Below, one piece after another: positions 1-7,703 of a stretch of DNA of 64,000 nt. The stretch is from contig PGXV01000001.1 in assembly GCA_002839315.1 (NCBI GenBank), positions 1-64,000 on the forward strand, written 5' to 3'. The translations under genes were made by a program, and so were the position numbers. A model generated the notes under the pieces. It was not told the DNA's origin and ran no database searches. It saw nothing but the letters and a program-made list of their open reading frames with translations. The DNA comes from Spirochaetae bacterium HGW-Spirochaetae-3 (GTDB lineage Bacteria; Spirochaetota; Spirochaetia; Treponematales; UBA12059). Numbering within the stretch: the stretch's first letter is position 1; each line of letters begins with the position of its first letter.

Positions 1-1
1 G

Positions 2-3000
2 ACCCTGACCCTGAACGGCAACGTGTACGCCGAGATCGTCGCGGTAGCCGATGCCGTCACGCTGGGAGCGTCGATCACCTTGGGGGATAGCGTCAATAAC
101 GGCGCCGCCGCCGATATCGATTTTGCGTCGACCGTTGGGGGGCTCTTCAACCTGACATTGAACACCGTGGGCGAAGTGCGCTTCCAGGGTAACGTTGGCA
201 CGATAGGGACGGGAACCGGAGCGAGCCTCGTACAGGCCGGCGCGGGAACCGTCGAGTTCGCCGGAACCCTGATTACCGCGGTGGGCATCAGCCAGAGCGG
301 CGCTGGGGCCATTACCTTCCGCGACGACGTGACGGTCAACGGAGCCGGGACGGCGAGCAACTTCCAGAACTCGGTTACGCTGGATGGGCTGACGTACAGC
401 TCTGCGGGGGCGATTACCTTCGGATCGAGTAATGCAGACCAAGTAAGCCTCTCATCCGCCGCGGTAATCATATCTACTGCCGCGGCGAACGCGGCCGTGA
501 CGTTCAACTCTCTCGTGGACGGTTCCCAGGCCCTAACGATCAATTCAGGATCAGGCGCCACGACTTTCGCCAGCGCGGTAGGATCGGGTACGCCGCTCGC
601 TTCGCTAGTGACCGACGCTTCAGGGACGACGAACATTAATGGCGGGATCGTGACGACCAGCGGCTTTCAGACTTATGGCGACGCGGTGTCAATCGGCGCT
701 GATACTGCATTCACGACTATCGATTCCGCTATAACCTTCAGCTCGACGCTAGCGCTCGCGACGCATTACGCCAGCCTTAGCGCCGGAACCGGCGCGCTAG
801 CCTTCGACGGAGCGGTCTCAGGAACGGCAGGAAACGCCAATATCCGTATTCTCGGCGCAGGAAACATAGCTTCTACTATTGCGACTATTTCGATGCCTAC
901 CGTCGATCTCTATATCGACGCTGCCGGATCCTCAATGGTTTTGCAGAAGAACCTCTCCTGCCGCAACCTCTACTTCTACCGAGGTTCGCTGAACGCGGCG
1001 AGCCAGACCATTACGACTACCGCAGATTTCGTCGTGTTCGGAGGCGCCTATTCGGCCGACGACGGCGACTGGACCGGAGTCGATTCGCGTCATGCGTATT
1101 ATTCATCCTCGGGGTTAGCGTATTCGCCCGCCGGCAGTACGCCGGTCGTACCTGCCGCTGGCGTATTCGAGCCGGGTCTCCATACAGCTACTTTCACCGA
1201 CCTGATAGGAACTACCATAAACGTGGGCGCCACTTTCTATATTAACGGCGCTAACATGAACGTCGGCGCCTTCACGCTCAACCTGCAAGCCGCGACCGGT
1301 ACCGCCACTCAGTTCAACGCCTCCGGCGCGGCTATCGCGGGGCAGTGGGGCACGCCGTACGCGGCAGCGTTCAACATGACCGTGGCCGGTTCGACGGCGA
1401 CGGGAGGCTGGGTAAGCGCGGCCTCCGCGGTCGGTGCGTCCGCAGAGACGAACCAAGCCGTCGTAGATGGACTCGGCAATACGAATTGGCAATTCTCGCG
1501 CCCGCAGATATCATGGGCGGCTACGGTCTACGACGACGTGATACGCGTCGAGTTCTTGGACCAGTTCAGCGTCGCCATCGCGATAGAGAATTCATCCAAC
1601 GAGATCAATACACGCGTCAGCGCGGCGGCCGCGGCTTTGGCAAACGGATCCGCGTGGTATAGCGGCGGGACGATAAAATTCGCGGGTACCTATATCGATC
1701 CTGATTGCGCAACGAGTACGGACGGAGCCGGAGACCTGTCGGCGTTCTATATCCTGACGAGCGGCGGCAGCTGGAATACCGACGCTACGGGCTCGTCCGC
1801 CGGCGACGTCGTCGACGACGCGGTACCGTCGGGCGACGAGCGCAGTACCGATCGCGACGGGGCCAGTCAAACGGCGATACCCGACCTGTCATTCTTGAAG
1901 GGCTTGTTCCGAGCGGCTACCGGCAAGACCATGGTTCGAAATTATGGCCCGAACGGCTTCGCCGCCTATACCGGAACGCTCGACCGGTGCAGGCCCGTCC
2001 TCGTGCGCGTCGAAGCCGGGCAGGCCGCGCACTCGCTCGCGCCGTACGAGAATTACGACGGGCATAACTACCTGCAGCTTAAATGGTCGGAGCCGGTCAA
2101 CCTCGGCTCGGCCGGAGGTTTCACCATCGCCGACGCGACCGCGGCTAACATAAAGAGCCAGGCGGCCTTCGGCGCGATAGGAGACTACGGCGGCCTGACT
2201 ACCGGCGTTACGCCGATGACCGTAGCGGGCTATGCCACGGTGACGACCGGCGGCGCTTCCCTTCTGACGAGGGACGCCGGCGCGGCTACGGCTACGGAAC
2301 TCAACGGACTATACCGCGCCGGCCCTAACGTCTACGGGACGTCCGGCCTGTACGTCGCTATCGCCGGATACTCGTTCCCGTCCGACGGCACCTGGTTCTG
2401 GCCGGGCTATATCGACAGCGCCGCCTCACCGAGCGGCGTGATAACGTCGACGTACAACGCGTTTATAACGGACGCGGCAGCCAATCAGTTGGAGCCGACG
2501 ACCGACGCACCGTTGCCCATCATAGCTGGATCAACGGGGCTGGTACCCTATGAATCCCGCGCCAAAGGCGCGGTCAGCGTCGTCGCGGCCGTCAACGACG
2601 GAAGCGTCTCGGGTGAGACGCCGACGGGATGGGACGTCGCGACGCCGGCTATTCCCTTCGGCACGTATTATGACGTCGTCCCGTACGTTACGACGCCCGC
2701 AGAGACGCGCATAGAGCGCTTCGAGATTCGCTTCGACGAGCCGGTCCGGGACACCTCTCTTACGTACCCGACGGGCCTGACGGGTGTACTTGATACCGCC
2801 ACGCCAGCGTTCGAATTCCGAGCCGACGGCGGGGCCTTGCCGTATCGCTACGGCGGCTCGGTATTCACCACAGCCGTAGCGTCCGCGTACCTGAGCGGCC
2901 CGCTGAACGTCAAGGACGACGACGTGCTCTCCATAATAAACGACGACATCACGTCGGACTGGACCACGACGAGCCAGATGTACTTTACCTATACTGACAC

Positions 3001-4267
3001 GGTCGGTCTGCTGACCGACTGGGCGGGAAACCTTTTAGTCGGGTACGCGTCGACGCCTACGGAGAAGCTCTGTATCGAGAAGATACCTCCGCGAATCCGG
3101 CTCAGCACGGCTATCGAATCCGACCCGAGCCCGCGAATCTACGTCGTCTTTACCGAGCCGGTGATGAAAGGGCCCTACGCGACCCGTAGTACCACCTTCG
3201 TTCCGGGGGACTTCAACCTTACGGGCGCGGCGTCGATGGGCGGTATCGCGTCCGTGACGCCCGTTTCGCTGGATGGCGACGGCTGGGTCCTGGACGCGTA
3301 CCTCAACCTCTCCGGCACGGTAACGCTGACCGACATGCTCGACGCGAGGCTCGCGCTCGTCGACGATCCGAGCAATATCATCGACAAGGCCGATAACCAG
3401 GCCGATCCTTCGTCAAGGCGAGCCGTCGACATAGGCATGGGCGTCGCCAACGTACTGTCGGCGAGCGACGGCGTGCACGCGGAGGTGACCGGGACCGATA
3501 CGGCTCTGTCGTCGGGCGCCCTGGGCCTCCTCAAGACCTTCGACGGTTCCGGTAGCCTATACGACAAGGATATCACGCTGTTCACGACGATGGACTACAC
3601 GCCGGCCGGCGATCTAGCGACGCTAGCCGCGATGCCGGTGCTGATGTACTTCGACGCCGAGGCTCCCGACAATACGTACGAGGTCTTCGATATCGATGGC
3701 AGGTCGTCGTCGCTCAACCTCTGGCTACCCACGTACTTGCCTGGTTACAACGACGCCGCCAATTCCGGGGCGCGTAGCCTGGCGCCGTTCTTCGTCGGCA
3801 CCCTGCCGAGCGTAGCGAGGAACTTCCTGATACCCGCTTCCGACGACGACATGGAGAGCGGTAACGACATCGGTTTCCTGTTCCGCGTCGGCAGCCTGTA
3901 CCTGGCCAGGGAGGCGGTGGAGGGCGACCCGCGTAGCTTCGACCTGTGGCGCTTCGGCGTGCAGGACGTCGTCAAGCAGCGCGGCGGCGTCACGATCCTT
4001 AATAACGTCATCGACTCGGTTAAAAGGGAGCGTACCGGCGTCCAAATCGACCTTGCGGAAGGCGGTCAGGTGACTATCCTCGTATTCACCCTGGACGGCG
4101 ACGTCGTCAAGGCCCTGCATCGCGGTCGCCTCGGAGCCGGTACGTATACCTTTACCTGGAACGGGACCAACGCCGGCGGCAATCCGGTGGCGCGGGGCAT
4201 GTACTTCATCCGCGTGGTCGGCCCGGGCATCGATGAGATACGTAAGGTAATGGTCATAAAGAACTAA
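2..4267 (+). CDS. Giant surface/adhesin-like protein with FlgD-like C-terminus (5' truncated)
   Basis: The frame is open from base 2 to the TAA at 4265-4267, so the true start lies upstream of the window; the GTG at 23 is only the first in-frame start-type codon. About 1,420 residues are visible. The first 300 or so are Gly/Ala/Ser/Thr-rich with short alternating strands (for example GAITFGSSNADQVSLS), as in beta-helical adhesins. The middle is a long series of Tyr/Asp/Thr-rich beta domains. The last 75 residues resemble the FlgD Ig-like fold that ends many secreted spirochaetal and Bacteroidetes proteins (WNGTNAGGNPVARGMYFIRV). No membrane segment is seen, and the signal peptide would be upstream. 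Surface location and adhesin role are inferred from composition and fold. The gene converges on a lipoprotein gene across a shared terminator. Confidence 0.75.
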   Translation, partial: TLTLNGNVYAEIVAVADAVTLGASITLGDSVNNGAAADIDFASTVGGLFNLTLNTVGEVRFQGNVGTIGTGTGASLVQAGAGTVEFAGTLITAVGISQSGAGAITFRDDVTVNGAGTASNFQNSVTLDGLTYSSAGAITFGSSNADQVSLSSAAVIISTAAANAAVTFNSLVDGSQALTINSGSGATTFASAVGSGTPLASLVTDASGTTNINGGIVTTSGFQTYGDAVSIGADTAFTTIDSAITFSSTLALATHYASLSAGTGALAFDGAVSGTAGNANIRILGAGNIASTIATISMPTVDLYIDAAGSSMVLQKNLSCRNLYFYRGSLNAASQTITTTADFVVFGGAYSADDGDWTGVDSRHAYYSSSGLAYSPAGSTPVVPAAGVFEPGLHTATFTDLIGTTINVGATFYINGANMNVGAFTLNLQAATGTATQFNASGAAIAGQWGTPYAAAFNMTVAGSTATGGWVSAASAVGASAETNQAVVDGLGNTNWQFSRPQISWAATVYDDVIRVEFLDQFSVAIAIENSSNEINTRVSAAAAALANGSAWYSGGTIKFAGTYIDPDCATSTDGAGDLSAFYILTSGGSWNTDATGSSAGDVVDDAVPSGDERSTDRDGASQTAIPDLSFLKGLFRAATGKTMVRNYGPNGFAAYTGTLDRCRPVLVRVEAGQAAHSLAPYENYDGHNYLQLKWSEPVNLGSAGGFTIADATAANIKSQAAFGAIGDYGGLTTGVTPMTVAGYATVTTGGASLLTRDAGAATATELNGLYRAGPNVYGTSGLYVAIAGYSFPSDGTWFWPGYIDSAASPSGVITSTYNAFITDAAANQLEPTTDAPLPIIAGSTGLVPYESRAKGAVSVVAAVNDGSVSGETPTGWDVATPAIPFGTYYDVVPYVTTPAETRIERFEIRFDEPVRDTSLTYPTGLTGVLDTATPAFEFRADGGALPYRYGGSVFTTAVASAYLSGPLNVKDDDVLSIINDDITSDWTTTSQMYFTYTDTVGLLTDWAGNLLVGYASTPTEKLCIEKIPPRIRLSTAIESDPSPRIYVVFTEPVMKGPYATRSTTFVPGDFNLTGAASMGGIASVTPVSLDGDGWVLDAYLNLSGTVTLTDMLDARLALVDDPSNIIDKADNQADPSSRRAVDIGMGVANVLSASDGVHAEVTGTDTALSSGALGLLKTFDGSGSLYDKDITLFTTMDYTPAGDLATLAAMPVLMYFDAEAPDNTYEVFDIDGRSSSLNLWLPTYLPGYNDAANSGARSLAPFFVGTLPSVARNFLIPASDDDMESGNDIGFLFRVGSLYLAREAVEGDPRSFDLWRFGVQDVVKQRGGVTILNNVIDSVKRERTGVQIDLAEGGQVTILVFTLDGDVVKALHRGRLGAGTYTFTWNGTNAGGNPVARGMYFIRVVGPGIDEIRKVMVIKN

Positions 4268-4280
4268 AGGATTATTACGG

Positions 4281-4324
4281 ATAAAGGAAAAGCCCTGCGA
4301 CGAATCGCAGGGCTTTTCCTTTAT
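4281..4324. terminator. Bidirectional intrinsic terminator
   Basis: Two perfectly complementary 20-base arms (4281-4300 and 4305-4324) flank a CGAA loop. The core GCCCTGCGA/TCGCAGGGC is followed by TTTTCCTTT on the plus strand, and by symmetry also on the minus strand. It sits 13 bases after the surface-protein stop and 19 bases beyond the stop of the converging lipoprotein gene, so it can end transcription in both directions. Confidence 0.9.
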
Positions 4325-4343
4325 CCATCGGAGCTAGGCCGCG

Positions 4344-5516
4344 TCAATAACCGTCGATATAGAACATAAGGGAAGGATTGGCTATCAGGACGGCTCCGGC
4401 CTCGGGAGCGGACGGGTTCATAGGGCTTATCGATAATTCTATGACTTGGGTCTCCGTGTCCTCGTCGAACGTGAAGTTGGAGCCCGACGGCATCCTAAGG
4501 GTAAGTTCGGTCCATACGTCGGGATCGGCTAGCGCGGTCAAGTCGTAGCTCTTCATCGCGATGGTCTGCACGTCGGAGCCGGTCGTCTGGGTCATGCGCA
4601 GGGTAACGAAGCGGGAGGCGTAGTCCTCGTCGTCGCCCCTCGTCGCATCGGTGCTGAAGAAATGGGTAGGCGGCCTCTTTACGTACAACGAGAATTCGTA
4701 GATACCGGGAGCGAGCGACGGCTGCGTATCGACGGGGCTGAGGCGTAGCACCATCGACCATTTCGTAGCGGGTACGTCCGCACGGATAGCGCTCACGTCG
4801 TCGAATACGAAATTCCCGACGCCGGAGTTCGTAAGGCCTATCACCTGCGAGGTTCCCGTCGAGATATTGCTTACGAGGATAGAGGATGGGCCGGTCGCGC
4901 TCCAGCTCGGCGTCTGCAGGTCGAAATAACCCGATTCGATATACCTAAGGCCGGTAGTACCCGTGGCGTTAAACGAAAGGGTATAGCTATGGGCTGTCGC
5001 CGAAGCGTCCGAGAAAAGAGTGTCCCCGATATAGACGTAATCCGTGGCAGAAGGGGTAGTGCCCTGGAGCGCGGAGCCGTGGATCGTGCCGGCGCCCGAT
5101 ATCGAAGCTAGCGCCGATGCGCTCCATCCCGTTGTCAATCCGCCGGAGAATGAGGGGTTGACCGCCAGGTTTACCGTTTCCAACAAGCCCGCGTCGGTGC
5201 CGCCAGGACCCGTACCGGCATAGGTAGTCATGTCGAGGGTCATATATTCGAATATATCGACCGTCTGCCCGCGCCACGCCCAGTCCCATAGCGCCAGCGA
5301 GTCGAGCGGGGTTACGAGATCGGTAGCGAGAGGCGGCTCGGTCAGCGAATGCGCCGCTATGAAGTTCGTGGAGCTGTCCCGGTACTCGTCGCCGAAGCTC
5401 GGCGGCATGTCGCAGGTGACGACAAGGGCCGCGATAGCGCCGCACCCGACGGCGGCGATCGCCCTGGAACGGAGTCGCTTCAATGGTTCGCGGCGGGCAG
5501 ATACCGGCATATCCAT
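4344..5516 (-). CDS. Secreted lipoprotein with beta-sandwich domain, unknown function
   Basis: About 390 residues. The N-terminus is basic (several Arg/Lys), then hydrophobic, ending in LVVTC, a relaxed spirochaetal-type lipobox with Cys at about residue 35; this predicts an envelope lipoprotein. The body is Ser/Thr/Gly-rich. Residues 115-250 look like a carbohydrate-binding-module-like jelly roll (asymmetric start NLAVNPSFSGGLTTGWSAS, then FVFDDVSAIRAD), a family trait rather than proof of sugar binding. I chose the ATG at 5516 because GAGG lies 6 bases upstream; ATG codons at 5528 and 5510 are alternatives. It converges on the giant surface protein and is preceded by an AT-rich promoter region. 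No specific function is recognised. Confidence 0.75.
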   Translation of the reverse strand: MDMPVSARREPLKRLRSRAIAAVGCGAIAALVVTCDMPPSFGDEYRDSSTNFIAAHSLTEPPLATDLVTPLDSLALWDWAWRGQTVDIFEYMTLDMTTYAGTGPGGTDAGLLETVNLAVNPSFSGGLTTGWSASALASISGAGTIHGSALQGTTPSATDYVYIGDTLFSDASATAHSYTLSFNATGTTGLRYIESGYFDLQTPSWSATGPSSILVSNISTGTSQVIGLTNSGVGNFVFDDVSAIRADVPATKWSMVLRLSPVDTQPSLAPGIYEFSLYVKRPPTHFFSTDATRGDDEDYASRFVTLRMTQTTGSDVQTIAMKSYDLTALADPDVWTELTLRMPSGSNFTFDEDTETQVIELSISPMNPSAPEAGAVLIANPSLMFYIDGY

Positions 5517-5640
5517 AATATACCTCATTATCGGCGCGGAATCGAGTCCGGCTTATGGCGACATTGGCTCGAGAAGCTAGCGTTCACGTATACTGTGTGA
5601 AAAAAATACAGTGCATTTTATAACTGTTTTGTTCTAAAAC

Positions 5641-5691
5641 TAATAAGGGAACCGAAAAAAACAGCATTAGATTTTTCCGGTTTCCTTATCA
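5641..5691. promoter_or_regulatory. Imperfect inverted repeat in AT-rich intergenic region
   Basis: The 5529-5768 gap separates divergent genes and its right half is far more AT-rich than the rest of the window. Arms 5641-5660 and 5672-5691 pair with few mismatches (AATAAGGGAACCG against CGGTTTCCTTAT) around an 11-base loop and are followed by TTTTT. It could be an operator, or a terminator of a short transcript. Confidence 0.4.
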
Positions 5692-5753
5692 GTTTTTGGA
5701 GCTTTCTATATTAGCTTTTTTGAAGTTCTATACTGGATTTTAGGAAAACAGGG

Positions 5754-5759
5754 TATACT
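5754..5759 (+). promoter_or_regulatory. Consensus -10 box, near-leaderless promoter
   Basis: TATACT lies 9 bases before the ATG at 5769. A second TATACT is at 5729-5734. No -35 box is clear. With the usual -10 to start-site distance the RNA from the proximal box would begin 2-4 bases before the ATG. No Shine-Dalgarno sequence lies within 12 bases of the start. Confidence 0.5.
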
Positions 5760-5768
5760 TTAAAAATC

Positions 5769-6197
5769 ATGTCGGTCGCATCGCCTAAACCTGAATTCCG
5801 TGACGCTCATGTCTTTCCGGATACTGAAAATCTTAGAGATACCTTGCAGGCTTCTTTTGCCGCCTATGAGGATTTGGCAAGCTATCTTGCGGCTCACGGC
5901 CTCGAGCTCGGCTGGAAGTACTATAGGGACGGCGGCGCTTGGCTATGCAGGATCGTCAAGGGTAAGAAAACGCTCGCGTGGCTATCCGCCTGGAACGGAT
6001 ACTTCATGACCACGGTGTATGTCGCGTCGAAGCTCGCCGAGGAACTGGAGCGCGTACCGCTAGCTCCGGAGGCCCTACGCGCGATGCTGAGCGCGGGCGA
6101 AGGCCGCAAGCATATTCCCTGCACGTTTACGATACGGACCCCGAACGACCTCCTCGGGCTTTACGCCGTCGTGGAATTCAAGCTGGAGCGTGCATAG
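5769..6197 (+). CDS. DUF3788 family protein
   Basis: 142 residues, no signal peptide or membrane segment, so probably cytosolic. The pattern LGWKYYRDGGAWLCRIVKGK followed by LAWLSAWNGYFMTTVYV is what I recognise as the DUF3788 core (small YdhG/YjbR-like alpha+beta proteins of unknown function). It is a single-gene unit with its own promoter, and the start codon is directly preceded by a -10 box instead of a ribosome-binding site. The next plus-strand gene is more than 1 kb away. Biochemical role unknown. Confidence 0.8.
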   Translation: MSVASPKPEFRDAHVFPDTENLRDTLQASFAAYEDLASYLAAHGLELGWKYYRDGGAWLCRIVKGKKTLAWLSAWNGYFMTTVYVASKLAEELERVPLAPEALRAMLSAGEGRKHIPCTFTIRTPNDLLGLYAVVEFKLERA

Positions 6198-6220
6198 AAG
6201 CCGATCCACGGCCAATCAAT

Positions 6221-6351
6221 CGTATCTTCCCGCAACCAAAGGCACGACGCGACGCCAGGCTGGAAGAAGTGGTTCAGTGGATGAGTGGTTCAGTTACGCT
6301 ACCAGGCCCCTGCTACCGTATCTTCCCGCACCAAAGGCACGACACGACGCC
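6221..6351 (+). repeat. Pair of 35-36 bp direct repeats in intergenic DNA
   Basis: Bases 6221-6256 and 6317-6351 share CGTATCTTCCCGCA, then CCAAAGGCACGAC, then CGACGCC, with one indel and one substitution. GTGGTTCAG is also duplicated between them (about 6270-6295). The 6198-6513 interval otherwise holds no convincing gene. Origin unknown; a decayed duplication is possible. Confidence 0.6.
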
Positions 6352-6397
6352 CCGTGAACCTTGTTCCTAACAAGCCTCGCATGCACGCGAAGGCGGG

Positions 6398-6448
6398 TGA
6401 CCATGGAAAACGCGCCGTCGCGAAGCGATGGTCGTTTATCCATGGTCA
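6398..6448. repeat. 9-bp inverted repeat downstream of DUF362 gene
   Basis: TGACCATGG (6398-6406) and CCATGGTCA (6440-6448) are perfect inverted arms around a 33-base GC-rich spacer. The element lies about 65 bases beyond the stop of the minus-strand DUF362 gene, so a transcript-end structure is possible. There is no T tract. Confidence 0.4.
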
Positions 6449-6513
6449 GGCCCCGCCGCGATGATTTACCAGGCCTTTATATATTGCCGAACACGCCAAG
6501 GGGCGTCGTGTCG

Positions 6514-7641
6514 CTATATCCTCACCAGCTCGTAGTCCCTCGTTCCTAATCCTATCCGTTCGCCGTGGCTCAGCTGGAGCTCGGAACGGGTGTTCGGGTG
6601 CATCGCGGTGAATTTGTCGTCGCCGGGACCGGCCTTGCCGTCCAGCGCGGAGCCGGGCCAGACGGTGGCGGCCTTGACGAGGTCGAAGGCGGCCTGATCT
6701 ATCGCCACGGGATCGGTAGACGCGAGGAAGCCGATGTCCGGTACGACGGGCACGTCGCTCCACGGCACGCAGTCGCATAGGGGCACGACCTTCTGGACGA
6801 TGCTGACGAAGATCAGCCTATCCTTCTTGCCGGTTATAGCGCCCAGCGCGTACTCGGTCATCTTCTCGGTAAACTCCTCGATGCCGACCTCCCAGTCCAT
6901 GCCTATCGCCTTGGGCGCGCAGACGGTCATGCATTCGCCGCAGCCTATGCAGGCTTCCTGGTTTATGCTCGCCTTCTCGCCTTTTACCTTCTGTAGGGTC
7001 GCCGCTCCCGTTGGGCAAACGGACACGCACTGGCCGCAGGCTATGCATTTCGCATCCTTGACCTGGAATTTGACGCAGTGCTGTTCCCGCTTGCCTACGA
7101 ACGGGGCGCAGCCCATGGCCAGGTTCTTTATGGCGCCGCCGAAGCCGGCCATCTCGTGGCCCTTGACGTGGGACAGGACGATCATGCTGTCGGCGTCCAG
7201 GATGCCGCCGGCTATCTTGGCCGACTTAAGACGAGTGCAGTCGCCGGACAGCGCCACCTCGCGCCAGTCGTTGCTCTGTATGCCGTCGGCTATGATAACC
7301 GGCGCGCCGCAGACCTCGGGCACGAAGCCGTGGGCTATCGCGGTCTCCAGGTGATCCACCGCGTTGGAGCGGGAACCCGTATAGAGCGTGTTGGTATCGG
7401 TGAAGAAGGGCTTCGCGCCTCCGGCGCGGGCCGCGTCGGAGGCGGCCCTGGCGAAGACGGGGCTTATGTACGCGTCGTTGCCCAGCTCGCCGAAGTGTAT
7501 CTTGATGGCGCAGAGGTCTCCTGTTCGCACGGCCTCGGGCGCCGATTCGACGACCTTGGCGAGCAGGGCGCGTATCTTCGCGATAGAGCTGGTCTTGGCG
7601 CTCCTGGAACGGGAGTCCATATAGTATACGGGTACTGGCAT
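6514..7641 (-). CDS. DUF362-domain protein with two [4Fe-4S] ferredoxin motifs
   Basis: 375 residues. The DUF362 domain occupies about residues 40-190 and 260-350. Two Cys-rich clusters lie between: CIACGQCVSVCP (C199, C202, C205, C209) and CIGCGECMTVCAP (C231, C234, C237, C241), typical of bacterial 2x[4Fe-4S] ferredoxins. Members of this family are soluble iron-sulphur proteins of uncertain role, frequent in anaerobes. There is no signal peptide. The start ATG at 7641 has AAGGA 8 bases upstream. The gene diverges from the DNA polymerase gene across a short palindromic control region and stands alone in its transcription unit. Electron transfer is inferred from the motifs; the partner is unknown. 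Confidence 0.88.
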   Translation of the reverse strand: MPVPVYYMDSRSRSAKTSSIAKIRALLAKVVESAPEAVRTGDLCAIKIHFGELGNDAYISPVFARAASDAARAGGAKPFFTDTNTLYTGSRSNAVDHLETAIAHGFVPEVCGAPVIIADGIQSNDWREVALSGDCTRLKSAKIAGGILDADSMIVLSHVKGHEMAGFGGAIKNLAMGCAPFVGKREQHCVKFQVKDAKCIACGQCVSVCPTGAATLQKVKGEKASINQEACIGCGECMTVCAPKAIGMDWEVGIEEFTEKMTEYALGAITGKKDRLIFVSIVQKVVPLCDCVPWSDVPVVPDIGFLASTDPVAIDQAAFDLVKAATVWPGSALDGKAGPGDDKFTAMHPNTRSELQLSHGERIGLGTRDYELVRI

Positions 7642-7656
7642 GTCGTTTCCTTATGG

Positions 7657-7684
7657 TAGGGTATCGTTCGTCCATGATACCCTA
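7657..7684. promoter_or_regulatory. Palindromic divergent promoter/operator
   Basis: TAGGGTATC (7657-7665) and GATACCCTA (7676-7684) are perfect 9-bp inverted arms 10 bases apart between the divergent DUF362 and polB genes. Each arm supplies a GATACC sequence that could act as a -10 box for the gene it points to, giving short leaders of about 12-16 bases. A shared regulator is an alternative reading. Confidence 0.45.
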
Positions 7685-7703
7685 TTCGCCGAACGGGGGG
7701 AAG

